64,000 nt of DNA. It comes from Candidatus Obscuribacterales bacterium (GTDB taxonomy: Bacteria; Cyanobacteriota; Vampirovibrionia; Obscuribacterales; Obscuribacteraceae). The stretch is taken from positions 1,550,001 through 1,614,000 of the forward strand of contig JAHBVO010000001.1 of the NCBI GenBank assembly GCA_019637435.1, given 5' to 3'. The position numbers were made by a program, and so were the translations under genes. This document shows, in pieces, positions 1-9,355 of this stretch; the first letter of the stretch is position 1, and each line of letters starts with the position of its first letter. The notes below the pieces were generated by a model, which did not search any database, was not told the origin of the DNA, and worked only from the letters and a program-made list of their open reading frames with translations.

Positions 1-987
1 CCTCCGGCACTTGTATCGGGCATTGCAAATGCCGTTGGTTTCAACGGAATGGCGCTCTGGTTTATTCTTGTGCTCGAAGCGGTCTTGCGCAGATCCAGGA
101 GCGACGAGTACTGGGGAAGAATGGCTAACTGGCGTCATCCGCGAGCCGGTTTGATTGGCTCAGCGTTGACCGCTATCGGAAACAGTCGTGTTCTTCGATA
201 CCTGGGCGAGATAGTCCCTGCCGTTAGAATGGTCAGCGACATCGAAGACGTAATCTACATCAACTATCTTGTGGATGCAAAACTGTTGGAGCCGCTCGTA
301 CCACTCGGTTTGGAGTTGCAACGTTTGGGACCGGAGCAGAGCCACGCGTTGTTTACAGTCCTGACCTACAGACATGGCAACTTCGGACCTCAGATATTCG
401 GTTCTCTACGGAAGTTTTTTCCGTCTCCGGTCCAAAGCAATTGGCGAATTCATGTTCGTGATCGTGCCGGTGTCGAGGGAATTTTCTTCGTTGCGACGGT
501 TGTTACCAGTTCACTTGTGTCGCTAGGAGGAAGAATCTTTGCAGACGGAGTTCCCATGCATATTGCCGAGGCTGGATCAGTCACCGCCGGTAGTGACGGT
601 GGATTCACGGTCACTCTTGTCGCTGGCACTGGCTCCTCACCAGATATAGTGGCGAAGCTATCGCCGTGCAGCAAACCAGTTTTAATCGGAGCCTGGAAAG
701 AGTGTTTTCGCGATTTCGATTCATTTCTCGCGTATTGTGTTCCACAAGACCGAGCTATTTCAGGGCAACCCTGGTATCAACAAATAACTAAACAAGAAAT
801 CAATCTTGGGATTCCGCTCAGCAGCTGCGAGCCACTGGAAGGCATCGTCCAATCTCGTACCATCGATCAGTTGATAGGTCGAGGCCCGCAACCTGTTTGC
901 TTTCGGGTTCCAAGAGTCAGCTTCTCGCTTGAGAAAATTGATAGATACAAAATTGATAACAAAGATGGTGGTAGTGAGTTGAGTTAA
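1..987 (+). CDS. DUF2071/YqjF-like protein, 5' end outside window
   Basis: The reading frame is open to base 1, so the gene begins upstream and the ATG at 49 is probably internal. The visible N-terminal part is hydrophobic (ALWFILVLEAVL), followed by a basic stretch. The segment starting near IYINYLVDAKLLEPLVP resembles the YqjF/DUF2071 family, which has an acetoacetate-decarboxylase-like fold of unknown function. The middle carries Gly-rich beta-strand patterns as expected of such a barrel. It stands alone on the plus strand before the RidA-family gene, about 100 bp away. The family call rests on motif resemblance only. The hydrophobic N-terminus could mean a fusion to a membrane segment, which cannot be judged without the upstream sequence. 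Confidence 0.5.
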   Translation, partial: PPALVSGIANAVGFNGMALWFILVLEAVLRRSRSDEYWGRMANWRHPRAGLIGSALTAIGNSRVLRYLGEIVPAVRMVSDIEDVIYINYLVDAKLLEPLVPLGLELQRLGPEQSHALFTVLTYRHGNFGPQIFGSLRKFFPSPVQSNWRIHVRDRAGVEGIFFVATVVTSSLVSLGGRIFADGVPMHIAEAGSVTAGSDGGFTVTLVAGTGSSPDIVAKLSPCSKPVLIGAWKECFRDFDSFLAYCVPQDRAISGQPWYQQITKQEINLGIPLSSCEPLEGIVQSRTIDQLIGRGPQPVCFRVPRVSFSLEKIDRYKIDNKDGGSELS

Positions 988-1084
988 CGTCACACAGTGT
1001 TGAAATGTTTGTCGTGCTGCGTTTAGTCTAAGAAAACGTTTTTGGTGTCAGTGTTAACGAGAGAAGCAATCAGGAGTGATCAAC

Positions 1085-1489
1085 ATGAAGCGCGAGAATT
1101 TTTCCACAAACACTCCATGGGAACCAATCGTTGGATACTCGCGAGCCGTGCGGGTGGGTCAGCATGTGTTCGTTTCGGGAACGACCGCTACCGATGAAAA
1201 AGGAGAATTGGTCGGTCTCGGAGATGCTTATGAGCAGGCGATGCAAATACTGCGTAACATCGAGACCGCGTTGCTACGCGCTGGTGCAAGTTTAAAAGAT
1301 GTTGTAAGAACCCGCATCTACGTTACCGACATCTCAACGTGGGAAGAAGTCGGCAAAGCGCACGGTGAATTCTTTCGCGATATCAGACCTGCGACGGCTC
1401 TGCTCGAAGTAAGCAAGCTCGTTTCACCGAACATGCTTGTCGAAATCGAGGCGGACGCTATAGTCGGTGATAAAGCTTTCGATGATTAG
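1085..1489 (+). CDS. RidA/YjgF/YER057c-family protein
   Basis: A 134-residue single-domain protein of the RidA (YjgF/UK114) family of trimeric enzymes that hydrolyse reactive enamines and imines or act on related substrates. An in-frame GTG lies at 1076, but AGGAG at 1072-1076 sits 8 bases before the ATG at 1085, so the ATG is preferred. Family signatures are [10 protein letters not shown] near the N-terminus, a central [12 protein letters not shown] strand and a C-terminal VEIEADAIV strand. The catalytic Arg of true RidA (in PARSCVEV) is replaced by Thr in RPATALLEV. This places the protein among Rid subfamilies without proven imine deaminase activity. Its stop overlaps the stop of the convergent TPR gene. 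Confidence 0.85.
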   Translation: MKRENFSTNTPWEPIVGYSRAVRVGQHVFVSGTTATDEKGELVGLGDAYEQAMQILRNIETALLRAGASLKDVVRTRIYVTDISTWEEVGKAHGEFFRDIRPATALLEVSKLVSPNMLVEIEADAIVGDKAFDD

Positions 1490-3105
1490 TTGCTGTTCTC
1501 CCAGGGCCATTTGAAGCCCTGAGGCTTTGGCTTTGTGGGCTGGTATACGAGCTTGGTGTTCCACGGAATTTTATGCAGTCCATTTGGATCCACAGTTAGC
1601 AAATGTTGCACTCGAATCGTGCGTCCTGGATCATCATCGTAAATTTGCGGATTCCAGAATCTTCTTCCCACAAAGTAAGATTCGACATAGTCGTCCCAGC
1701 TTTTGTAGAGTTTTTGAATTCGAACCGCTGCCGGTAGCATAATAGCGAAAGCCTCTTCTTCTGTTAAATAGCCCGCAGTGTAGCCCCAGCGGCAACTCGA
1801 TATTACTCGCCCTAACTCGTAAGCCAATATCCCGCGATCTCCAAATTTGTCGCCATACTTTTGGATGAGTTGAACTTCAGATGAACTTTTCTTTTGCCCT
1901 TTAAAATATGCCGGATTTTTTTTGTAAGCTTCTCGCATTGCAATCCACGATGGATTGCACATCTGGCCGTTAGTGCACTTGATCGCGGCGGCCTTCAGCT
2001 CTGCTGCATTGTGTATCTTCCATGAAATCGCCATCTTCTCTCGTTCTTCTTCGCGACGCTCCGGCGTCGGTTCGGCACCCGGCAGAGACTCGAAGCCCTG
2101 GTTATTGTATTCGGAAATTGGAGCCGAGCATGCCAAAACCCAACGCTTGGCCGGATCCTTTTCCGCATGAAGATGGTCGTATTCGAAATTATCTATTCGT
2201 TGCTTCCACCAATCCATCTCTGTCCAACCTTTACTCTCGGAAAGCTTGATATCAGAGCGAGCCGCGTAAAAATCGAACAACCTGGCATTCGATTTGCTTC
2301 GAATGAAGTACGCTTTTGGGTTGGCCCCAGCCAGAACGACCTTATTGCAATTGTGACGCGCCCATTGGTACTGCGCGTCATAATACTGTAGCTCTGCTTT
2401 GAGTAGAAGAGTTCCTGGATCTTCTGGTGCCATCGCATGTAGTACCAGCAAATCCTGCTTCGCCAGATCGATTTCATCAAGTTCAAAGTATAGGTCGCCT
2501 CTTTGGGCTCTGGCCTCAATGTTTTTGGGATCTAGTTTAATAATCTGTGAAAAAGTTTTGATCGCGTCGCTGTCTTCGTCATTGTTTCTAAGCACATAAG
2601 CCTTTTGAAGAAGGGCGTCTATGTAGTTAGGATCCCGCTTAAGGGCGGCATTAAGGTATTTGAGTGTTGCCTCTTCACCATCCGGCCCTACGCATACATA
2701 CCACATCGCGAAATTATTCGAGGCGGAGCCCGGGTCGATAGCCAGACCAGCCTTAAATGACTTTTTGCCTTCGAACGAATTATGCCTGTATGAGTAGTCA
2801 GTCCAACCTTTAATAAAAAGTTCGCCGGCTTTTGTAGGTGTTCCGTCCTTTTTCTTGTCAGTGCTGCTAATGGGAAATTTCATCTCCGCCATCTGGACGG
2901 GACTTGCCGTTTTTTGATCTGGCTTACCGACATTGCTGCCAGTCACAGTCGCCTTAGTCACGTTAGTCTTCGAGACGGCGGTGCTAGATTTGGCTGTTGG
3001 AGCCGGTGCCGCTAAACCGTCGCACCGCACGCCAACTGAGAGAGCGAATGCGATAGCGATAGCAATTTGCATGTGCAAAGTATGTTTTTCCAAAGGTTCT
3101 CCCAC
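1486..3105 (-). CDS. Exported TPR-repeat protein, paralogue 1
   Basis: A 539-residue protein. An inner Met at residue 12 begins a typical signal peptide ([14 protein letters not shown]...GLAAPAP), so translation may start there rather than at 3105. A Ser/Thr/Lys-rich low-complexity linker follows. TPR-like helices with repeats such as [19 protein letters not shown] and [17 protein letters not shown] run to about residue 280. The C-terminal half has no family I recognise. It shares blocks such as [26 protein letters not shown] and a final PW.TKLVY with the gene immediately upstream, so the two are tandem duplicates about 10 bp apart and probably co-transcribed. The likely location is the cell envelope. 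Function is unknown. Confidence 0.8.
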   Translation of the reverse strand: MGEPLEKHTLHMQIAIAIAFALSVGVRCDGLAAPAPTAKSSTAVSKTNVTKATVTGSNVGKPDQKTASPVQMAEMKFPISSTDKKKDGTPTKAGELFIKGWTDYSYRHNSFEGKKSFKAGLAIDPGSASNNFAMWYVCVGPDGEEATLKYLNAALKRDPNYIDALLQKAYVLRNNDEDSDAIKTFSQIIKLDPKNIEARAQRGDLYFELDEIDLAKQDLLVLHAMAPEDPGTLLLKAELQYYDAQYQWARHNCNKVVLAGANPKAYFIRSKSNARLFDFYAARSDIKLSESKGWTEMDWWKQRIDNFEYDHLHAEKDPAKRWVLACSAPISEYNNQGFESLPGAEPTPERREEEREKMAISWKIHNAAELKAAAIKCTNGQMCNPSWIAMREAYKKNPAYFKGQKKSSSEVQLIQKYGDKFGDRGILAYELGRVISSCRWGYTAGYLTEEEAFAIMLPAAVRIQKLYKSWDDYVESYFVGRRFWNPQIYDDDPGRTIRVQHLLTVDPNGLHKIPWNTKLVYQPTKPKPQGFKWPWENSN

Positions 3106-3115
3106 TCAACTGATG

Positions 3116-4444
3116 TTATTTTGCGTCGTACACAAGCTTAGTGTCCCAGGGAATCTTTCGCAAAATATTCGGATCTGATTTAAGCGAATGAATGACACGG
3201 TCCACGCGAGCGGGTCCGTCAGTGTAGCTGAAAGGGTTCCAAAATCTTCGCCCCACGAAGTAACCAGTGACGAAGTCATCCCAGTTAGTGTACTCCTTTT
3301 GGATGCGCACCGCCGCTGGTAGCATAAGTTCAAACGCTTCGCCTTCTGTGAGGAAGCCGCCCATGTATCCCCATCGGCAGAGTGAGACTACTCGGCTAAG
3401 ATCGAAGGCTTGAATGCCATGCTCTCCGAATTTGTCTCCATATTCCTTGATTAACATCAATTTTGTGTCGCCTTCTTTCCCGTCGAACGCGGCCGGATTT
3501 TTTTTATAGGCGCGATAGGTTGCCATCCATCGAGGATGATGCATTCCCCCGTTCAGCAACCTGGTGATTGTATTTACTAACTTAGCTTTGCTGGTAATTC
3601 CCCACCATTCGTCGAGGGTCCGCAGCTCCTCGGCTTTTTGCTGCGCGTTGGGTTCGGCTCCAGCAAGAGATTCTATTCCCCGGTTATTGAATTCGAACAT
3701 CGGTGCGGAGCAGGCTAACGCCCAACGTTTGGCAGGATCCTTTTCCGCGTGTTTATGATCCCACTCAAAATCGGAAAGTCGCTCTCGTTCCCATTTTAAG
3801 TCGCTCAATCCCATATTGCCAGCGAGCGTCAGGTCTGATTGTGCTGCAGGAAAGTTGAACAAACGAGCGTGAGCATTGCTGCGCAGAAAGTAGGTTCTAG
3901 CAGTTGCATCTTTAGATAAAATTTTGTCGCAGCTGGCAATTGCTGATTTGTATTGGGCGTCGTAGCTTTGTAGCTCGGACATCAGGGTGAGCGTTTTGAG
4001 ATTTTCAGGACCAAGCTTGTTAGCGCTTACCAGGTCCTTTCGGGCGTTGGGCAAGTCGTTGTACGAGTAATAAGATAAACCTCTCCAGGCATACGCCTCT
4101 GCGTTTTTCGGATCTATTTCAATCACTGAATCAAATGCTTTGATGGCGTTTCGGTATTGACCTTTTCTCCAGTAATTCGCTCCTTTGATCATTAACTGCG
4201 ACTTGCTGTCACTGTTAACTCCTGCCGAAGTTTGTGCCCGCGACATCGTTTGGTTGCTTTGCTTGCGGCTGGCATTCAGACTGGTCGTCGCTGTTTTGGA
4301 ACTCAAGATTTTGTCGCTCTTTGTTCCAGACTTTTCGGTCGCAGCGAAGGCAGTGCTCCATCCGTGCACTGTCCCGACCACGAGGATAATGCCTGTCGCT
4401 CTAGCGATTGGAATGTATGTTTTTAAATACACTGTTGATCTCAA
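3116..4444 (-). CDS. Exported TPR-repeat protein, paralogue 2
   Basis: A 442-residue exported protein. The N-terminus has basic residues, a hydrophobic core (ATGIILVVGTVHGW) and an AFA-A type cleavage site. TPR units follow around residues 85-190 (ANYWRKGQYRNAIKAFDSVI; NAEAYAWRGLSYYSYNDL). The C-terminal region is homologous to the downstream paralogue, with [25 protein letters not shown] and [11 protein letters not shown] conserved. It is the first gene of the leftward pair. The 88-bp gap to the divergent small exported protein should hold promoters for both directions. The role is unknown. TPR and signal peptide suggest a protein-interaction module outside the cytoplasm. Confidence 0.82.
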   Translation of the reverse strand: MRSTVYLKTYIPIARATGIILVVGTVHGWSTAFAATEKSGTKSDKILSSKTATTSLNASRKQSNQTMSRAQTSAGVNSDSKSQLMIKGANYWRKGQYRNAIKAFDSVIEIDPKNAEAYAWRGLSYYSYNDLPNARKDLVSANKLGPENLKTLTLMSELQSYDAQYKSAIASCDKILSKDATARTYFLRSNAHARLFNFPAAQSDLTLAGNMGLSDLKWERERLSDFEWDHKHAEKDPAKRWALACSAPMFEFNNRGIESLAGAEPNAQQKAEELRTLDEWWGITSKAKLVNTITRLLNGGMHHPRWMATYRAYKKNPAAFDGKEGDTKLMLIKEYGDKFGEHGIQAFDLSRVVSLCRWGYMGGFLTEGEAFELMLPAAVRIQKEYTNWDDFVTGYFVGRRFWNPFSYTDGPARVDRVIHSLKSDPNILRKIPWDTKLVYDAK

Positions 4445-4532
4445 ACAGAAGGTGACATTCCCTTATACCCTATTTTGCGATAAGCTTGAGTGAGTCAGTC
4501 CGATTAGAACCTGAGGGCGGAAAGAGCGAGCG

Positions 4533-4919
4533 ATGAAAACGAGAAAGTTGAACATCTTTTTTATTGGCGCTCTGGCACTGTCGATCATTGGCGGTATCGC
4601 TTATGGTCAGCTGGTACCGCGCGAGGCGTTCTTGAAGGACATGGATGCTGCAGAGTTACTGCAGATTATGGCAACAGAAAAAAGTGCGCATTCTCGAATT
4701 GAGAAGATTACTGAATGTGCCGAAGGGGGCGAACTTCCTGACTGGATTGTTGAGTTTAAAAATCCAAACGCGGAGAGAATTGTTCGCAATTTCAACATGG
4801 ATCAAAGAAACGAAGCTATCCAAAGAGTCGCAGAATATAGGATTCGGAAGTTTAATATGCAACCGGATGATTCGGGTGCCTCCGTTCTAATCCGAAGTAT
4901 TTTCGGTATGAATCGCTAA
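4533..4919 (+). CDS. Small exported hypothetical protein
   Basis: A 128-residue protein with an N-terminal signal segment (KLNIFFIGALALSIIGGIAYG) and then a charged helical body of about 100 residues. A lone pair of acidic helices (FLKDMDAAELLQIMATEKSAHSRIEKI) precedes a second Arg-rich helix. There is one Cys (ECAEGG). I recognise no family. A purine-rich GGAAAGAGCGAG lies just before the ATG. It is divergent from the exported TPR pair and convergent with the aminotransferase, with a perfect 8-bp stem-loop between the stops. Confidence 0.7.
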   Translation: MKTRKLNIFFIGALALSIIGGIAYGQLVPREAFLKDMDAAELLQIMATEKSAHSRIEKITECAEGGELPDWIVEFKNPNAERIVRNFNMDQRNEAIQRVAEYRIRKFNMQPDDSGASVLIRSIFGMNR

Positions 4920-4988
4920 CAATCTCTTCGAGCAAAAATCACCCTTTCGTACGAGTTTGAATTTTTATTTTGAGGGAACCAACTGCAT

Positions 4989-5010
4989 GTGCTACCGAAT
5001 GCGGTAGCAC
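4989..5010. terminator. Perfect inverted repeat between convergent genes
   Basis: Arms GTGCTACC (4989-4996) and GGTAGCAC (5003-5010) enclose a six-base loop. The hairpin lies between the stop of a rightward gene and the stop of the leftward aminotransferase, where a bidirectional terminator is expected. No T-run follows on either strand, so intrinsic termination is not proven. Confidence 0.4.
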
Positions 5011-5041
5011 CTTACGAGAAGCCACGCTCGCTGATTGTTGC

Positions 5042-6415
5042 CTATTTCAGGTTAAGTAATTGTTGAACCGACTCTCTGAAAACTTTGGTGTGATGATCGA
5101 TATCGGCTTCGGTTGTTGCTGGGCACATCAACGCCATGTTGTGAAAGGGAGTCATTAAGATGCCGCGATTTAGTGCGGCGAGGTGCATGTAGCGATCCAG
5201 TTCATAGTCGCCTGATGCCGCAGCTTCTCCGCCGTTGGCCGGCGGTTTATCGCGGAACCAATATTCCGCGCGGCAACCCAATTGTTGTACAACCCACGGC
5301 AAATTGAACTCTTTGATATTTTCTTCGACACCTTTTACGAAACGATCGCACAACGGAATTGTTTTGCGGTAGGCGTCTTCGGTCAAAACCTTTTCCAGTG
5401 TGGCGCGCATAGCTGCGATGGAGAGCGCGTTGCCTGCCAGTGTCCCGCCGATGCCCGAAGTATCGCAGTCTTCTACCTTCGAGTTCGCGAATATTCTTTG
5501 TGCGATTTCTTCAGTGCAACCATAGACAGCGCCAGGTATTCCACTGCCCAGTGGTTTGCCCAGTGTCATCATATCCGGTGCCAATTTGTGCGTTCCCGTG
5601 TAGCCTCCTGGACCGGTACAAATTGTGTGGGTTTCATCATAAATCAAGATCGTTTCAGTCTTTCTTGTGAGCTCCCGAAGCGCATCGAGGAAGCCGGGCT
5701 TGGGATGCACGATTCCGATGTTTGTCATGACGGGCTCTGCTAACACGCAAGCGACGTCTTTAGTCGCTAGTGCCTTCTCTAGTGCATCAATGTCGTTGAA
5801 TTCGACAACTTTCGTTGTTTTGACCGGGTCAATCTGAGGTCCGCAGTTTCCCTTGCGAGCATGCGGTTTGCCGTCCACAAGCGTGATGAACGATTCATCT
5901 ACGGTACCGTGGTAGCACCAGTTGAACACGAGGACATAAGGCCGTCCAGTGATCTGGCGGGCCAGTCGTAATGCGAAACGGTTTGCGTCGGTCGCCGTCA
6001 AGGTGAATTGCCAGTACTTTAAACCGAAGCGCCGATGCAGTTCTTCACCAACCCACAAACTGTTTTCGGTCGGCAGCATGTAAGTGATGCCTTTGTTGAT
6101 TTGTTCGATAATCGAGGCTGTAGATTGCTCCGGCGAGTGACCGGTCATCGCGCCGGTGTCGCCGAGGCAAAGGTCGACGTAGTCATTACCATCTACGTCA
6201 GTAAAGTGTGCACCCTTCGCTTCTTTTACGAATACAGGGTACGGCGATGCCCACTTGATCATCCAATTCATTGGGACGCCGCCGAGTAAGTGCTCTTGCG
6301 CCTTCTGAAAGAGTTCAGCCGACTTCGGGTTATTTTTTCTGAACAGTTCTTCTTCTTGTTTGAGAAGCTCGTCAAGTCTGGTTCTATCGATAGTACTCAA
6401 ATTCGTTGATGACAT
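5042..6415 (-). CDS. Class III aminotransferase (glutamate-1-semialdehyde aminomutase-like)
   Basis: A 457-residue PLP-dependent fold-type I enzyme of aminotransferase class III. The PLP-binding Lys is K287 in MTLGKPLGSGIPGAVYG. The upstream Asp of the cofactor site is in LIYDETHT, and the substrate loop is GHSPE near residue 93. YHGTVDES matches the conserved (Y/F)HG motif. Order and length fit the glutamate-1-semialdehyde 2,1-aminomutase/omega-transaminase group. The N-terminal extension is longer, and the C-terminal MCPATTEADIDHH block resembles class III transaminases of unassigned substrate rather than HemL. It is a single gene with no biosynthetic neighbours, so the amino donor and acceptor cannot be inferred. 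It could be a beta-amino-acid or semialdehyde transaminase. Confidence 0.82.
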   Translation of the reverse strand: MSSTNLSTIDRTRLDELLKQEEELFRKNNPKSAELFQKAQEHLLGGVPMNWMIKWASPYPVFVKEAKGAHFTDVDGNDYVDLCLGDTGAMTGHSPEQSTASIIEQINKGITYMLPTENSLWVGEELHRRFGLKYWQFTLTATDANRFALRLARQITGRPYVLVFNWCYHGTVDESFITLVDGKPHARKGNCGPQIDPVKTTKVVEFNDIDALEKALATKDVACVLAEPVMTNIGIVHPKPGFLDALRELTRKTETILIYDETHTICTGPGGYTGTHKLAPDMMTLGKPLGSGIPGAVYGCTEEIAQRIFANSKVEDCDTSGIGGTLAGNALSIAAMRATLEKVLTEDAYRKTIPLCDRFVKGVEENIKEFNLPWVVQQLGCRAEYWFRDKPPANGGEAAASGDYELDRYMHLAALNRGILMTPFHNMALMCPATTEADIDHHTKVFRESVQQLLNLK

Positions 6416-6563
6416 GCTCTCCGCCCCCTATTCTGCGATGCATATCTTATCGAATGCGGGTCACCCGCGCATTAACCTTGATAATTGATTGGGTTGTCGA
6501 GAATCGGTTTTATGGGTGGGCAGAGGCGGCAAGTAAACGAACAGTATGTAGATCTCGAAGAGA

Positions 6564-7268
6564 TCAACCCGGTCTGCGATAGATGCAGCTGAAGCTTGTA
6601 GCATCGTGCCAATCAACCGCAGGGGTCAGCCGGCGTTTCCATTCGCGATTTTGTGCAACACGATGGAGCGAGCGCAGACCGCCCAGTGCCTTCTGCAAGG
6701 CAGTTTCATCCGCGGCTTCGAAGATAGTGAGATGCCGGACCTTCTCTCGCCCGACACTAGAGTAACGGCGACAGGCTGCAAAGCTGGGAATGTCGGCAAT
6801 TTGCAATGGCAGATATTCTGTTTCGTACCAGGACTGAAACTGATCATCCAGCTCCGGCTTCATCTCGAGTGACCAGAGCAAAAATGGTCTGCTTCCAAAG
6901 TGTCCGTCGACGGGGATGCGCTGATGCTCCCATCGCGGAGTATATGAAATTCGGCTGAAGTGTTTTAAGTCATTGGTTTTCCACGACTGAAACTCACGCG
7001 TCAAATCCTGCATGCCTTTGCGCTGAAAAATCTCATCAGCGTTGGCTATCGCATCTTTATTCGCGAGTTCGTAAATAGTGACGTACTGCTTGTTGTACCA
7101 TCGCAATGAACTGCCGAAGTTCATTTCTTCGTATCGGCGAATGGATAGAACTTCGGGGGCCGATGCCAGAATTCCAGGAAGGAATTTGTGCTGGTAGAAA
7201 TCGTTGAATTCGCCCTCTTTTTCCGGCGCGACGCTCAAGGTGATAAGCATGATTGGATTAGGTTCCAT
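6564..7268 (-). CDS. Duplicated dimeric alpha-beta-barrel (ferredoxin-like) protein
   Basis: A 234-residue protein built from two similar halves. Residues 1-115 carry MLITLSVAPEKEGEFNDFYQHKFLPGIL and residues 125-230 carry FLLWSLEMKPELDDQFQSWYETEYLP. Each half has the beta-alpha-beta pattern with a W/FY...E..LP signature seen in EthD-like and other dimeric alpha-beta-barrel proteins. The internal duplication means one chain could fold as the dimer. AGGAG lies six bases before the ATG. There is no signal peptide. It is monocistronic, and no cofactor motif or substrate can be assigned. Confidence 0.55.
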   Translation of the reverse strand: MEPNPIMLITLSVAPEKEGEFNDFYQHKFLPGILASAPEVLSIRRYEEMNFGSSLRWYNKQYVTIYELANKDAIANADEIFQRKGMQDLTREFQSWKTNDLKHFSRISYTPRWEHQRIPVDGHFGSRPFLLWSLEMKPELDDQFQSWYETEYLPLQIADIPSFAACRRYSSVGREKVRHLTIFEAADETALQKALGGLRSLHRVAQNREWKRRLTPAVDWHDATSFSCIYRRPG

Positions 7269-7422
7269 ACAGGCTCCTTTTAGAGGTTGTTCTTCGACTC
7301 GATTTGCAAATAGTACACCATCAAGTCACCGCCGGTAAGAATTTAGGTTATTGTAGAAAGATGCTTCAAGGATTCCCAGGACCTCGTCGATTGACTCTCG
7401 TTTAGATACGACTCGGTGCCAA

Positions 7423-8235
7423 ATGCTCGTTTTGAAACTAGTTAGCAGTCTAGCTCTGTGCTCGTTGACGTTTTTGTCAGCGCTAGTCAGTGCACCGGCG
7501 GCTGGCGCAACTGGGCGAAGCCAGCCGCCGGGAAGGGCGATTGTTCAACCCGGAGCTCATCTGGAATTGAAACAGATTCATCGAATCTATGGAAAGGTCA
7601 ACGTACAAATCACCAAGGACGGTGCACTCTTAAAAGGCGAAAACACTGATTACACGTTCGTCTGTCGTGCGCCTTCATGGGACATGATTTTGTTTTCCGA
7701 CAAGAGAAGGTTAGTAGCACGTCGGTCTCGCGCAGACTGGTCCAAGAAAGGCATTAGGACTGCCTTGAGCATCATGGACAACTCCGCGCTGCATAAGTGG
7801 CCGCGCACTCTTGTCGCAACTAAGAATTATCATGGTCTGAAATCCTTTGTTTATGCGTTTCCGTATAAATATGAGAATGGGTATCCGGCGGATTTGAAAC
7901 ATGGAAAGTTCGGGGAGTACATTTTGTCGGACCCCAAGTTGGCTCGCGCCGAAGTGGTGTCCTTTTTGCAGGCTCTATATGATTGTCCGCCTGCTGACGG
8001 CATTCCGCTCAAGTTGGCGAAGTATGCCCAGGGTAACAGCTTTGGTCTCGGTTTGAATTACAACAAAAAGGAAGACATCGTTTCAATTTTGGAAACGGTG
8101 TCGACTGCTTTGATCAACAAGCCTCTCGATATCACCACGGCTCACACCAAGAATTACAAACTCGTTTCTGAAAGCGACATCGTCGTAAAGCATGATGATC
8201 TGTCAGATGCTTTTCAGCACCTGGTGGATGAGTAG
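7423..8235 (+). CDS. Exported hypothetical protein
   Basis: A 270-residue protein with a signal peptide: KLVSSLALCSLTFLSALVSA, then APAAGA as the likely cleavage region. The mature part is Lys-rich and mixed alpha/beta. A segment near residues 45-100 (GAHLELKQIHRIYGKVNVQITKDGALLKGE) looks like beta strands that handle a scalar read-out. There are two Cys in the mature part (FVCRAP, YDCPPA). I recognise no family. Similar short exported proteins of unknown role surround it, suggesting a lineage-specific envelope set. No Shine-Dalgarno is obvious before the ATG. Confidence 0.65.
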   Translation: MLVLKLVSSLALCSLTFLSALVSAPAAGATGRSQPPGRAIVQPGAHLELKQIHRIYGKVNVQITKDGALLKGENTDYTFVCRAPSWDMILFSDKRRLVARRSRADWSKKGIRTALSIMDNSALHKWPRTLVATKNYHGLKSFVYAFPYKYENGYPADLKHGKFGEYILSDPKLARAEVVSFLQALYDCPPADGIPLKLAKYAQGNSFGLGLNYNKKEDIVSILETVSTALINKPLDITTAHTKNYKLVSESDIVVKHDDLSDAFQHLVDE

Positions 8236-8291
8236 CGTTTGGCGAAATCGAGTCGTTTGCGTGTAGCCCGAAGTCCTTCATTCTCCAAGCA

Positions 8292-8555
8292 TTACCGAGA
8301 TTCTGCGATGGGATGTTCATCGGCAGTAGGTGAATGCTTTTGTGTACGAGACGACAATTTTTCTCCAGCGAGAATGTATGGAGACAAACAGCAAGTGCAC
8401 CCATCCGCAATACCGGTATTGGTGCCTTCCTGAATTGCTCGTGTCGTTTTGGGCAGGAGTTTCTGGTGGTTTTTTTGAACGTTTTCGGACGCTAGACAAG
8501 CCGAAGCCAGGCTTGATAAAGCGAGGATTAGCGCCAAACCAAAAGAAGTTCTCAT
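8292..8555 (-). CDS. Small exported or lipoprotein-like protein coupled to the response regulator
   Basis: An 87-residue product whose ATG overlaps the stop of the upstream response regulator gene as TAATG, an arrangement typical of translational coupling. The N-terminus is a clear signal sequence (RTSFGLALILALSSLASAC). The Cys after ASA could be a lipid-modified residue, although the lipobox is weak. The short mature part has a DGCTCCLSP motif with three close Cys, a possible metal- or redox-sensitive site. No family is recognised. The coupling suggests a product made together with the kinase-regulator pair. Confidence 0.5.
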   Translation of the reverse strand: MRTSFGLALILALSSLASACLASENVQKNHQKLLPKTTRAIQEGTNTGIADGCTCCLSPYILAGEKLSSRTQKHSPTADEHPIAESR

Positions 8556-9355
8556 TAGCGACCCATGTCGGCGAGGGTCTTTGTCGCGTTGGCGGAGACG
8601 TAAACGTTCTCATCGGTTGATAGTTTTTCGAGAACATGAACGGGCAATTTTCTGTTCATAGACAGACCCAGGCGCACGTCATCATCCGGATCTGATACCA
8701 GATTTTCTAATGCCGCTTCGGGGATGTTTGGATTCTCTGCGGCTGCGAGTCTGACTTCAACGCTTTCGTCCTCGGCCAGTTTTTTCATAATGCTGGCAGG
8801 AGCATTTTCGTTTTCCGCGACGCGGCGTCGCACCTTCTCATCGCCATCCCCAGAAAGTTGAACAAGAACCGACTCGGATGTGTGCGGATTACCGGCGAGA
8901 ACCAGCTTTATGAGTGCGTCTTCGCCGCCGGCACCTGATTGACCTCCCAGCTCGTTTTCTAGCTGGTGAATCAGGCGCAATAGTGCTGAGAGTTTTTGTG
9001 CAGTGACTGGTTTTGCCACGTAATAGTTCATCTTCAGCTTGAGCGCTTCTTGAACATCTTCGTCTTGTTGCGAAACTGTGAGCAAAACGACTGGAATTTT
9101 TTTCAACACGTCGTCTGCCTTTATTTCGGCGAGAACCTCGTGCCCGTTTTTCTTCGGCATGTTCAAATCTAGCAAAATTACGTCCGGCAGTTTTGAAGCC
9201 GACTTTGCTTTTTCCAGAAATTCAGTTGCTTGCTCACCATCGTTGACCACGCTGAGTTCGTAAGTGAGTTCCGATCGCTTCAAAGCTTCTTCCGTCAACC
9301 TGACGTCGGAAGGTGTATCTTCGACGAGCAGTATCTCAATCTTCTCTTTCATCAA
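8555..9355 (-). CDS. Rcp1-like receiver domain fused to LRV-type repeats
   Basis: A 266-residue response regulator. Residues 5-135 form a receiver domain of the cyanobacterial Rcp1 type, with acidic pocket VEDTPSD, phospho-acceptor D63 in VILLDLNMP, switch Thr in VVLLTVSQ and Lys in VAKPV. Instead of a DNA-binding domain, residues 150-266 hold about four 23-24-residue helical units such as NPNIPEAALENLVSDPDDDVRLGL. These resemble leucine-rich variant (LRV/HEAT-like) repeats and suggest protein-protein output. Its ATG overlaps the kinase stop by four bases (ATGA), so the upstream kinase is its probable phosphodonor. Confidence 0.85.
   Translation of the reverse strand: MMKEKIEILLVEDTPSDVRLTEEALKRSELTYELSVVNDGEQATEFLEKAKSASKLPDVILLDLNMPKKNGHEVLAEIKADDVLKKIPVVLLTVSQQDEDVQEALKLKMNYYVAKPVTAQKLSALLRLIHQLENELGGQSGAGGEDALIKLVLAGNPHTSESVLVQLSGDGDEKVRRRVAENENAPASIMKKLAEDESVEVRLAAAENPNIPEAALENLVSDPDDDVRLGLSMNRKLPVHVLEKLSTDENVYVSANATKTLADMGR

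Noticed and set aside
8665-8690. CATCATCCGGATCTGAT inside the response regulator gene, resembling the palindrome
   Set aside because: Lies within coding sequence for Asp-rich codons, with no four-base spacer and no promoter context.
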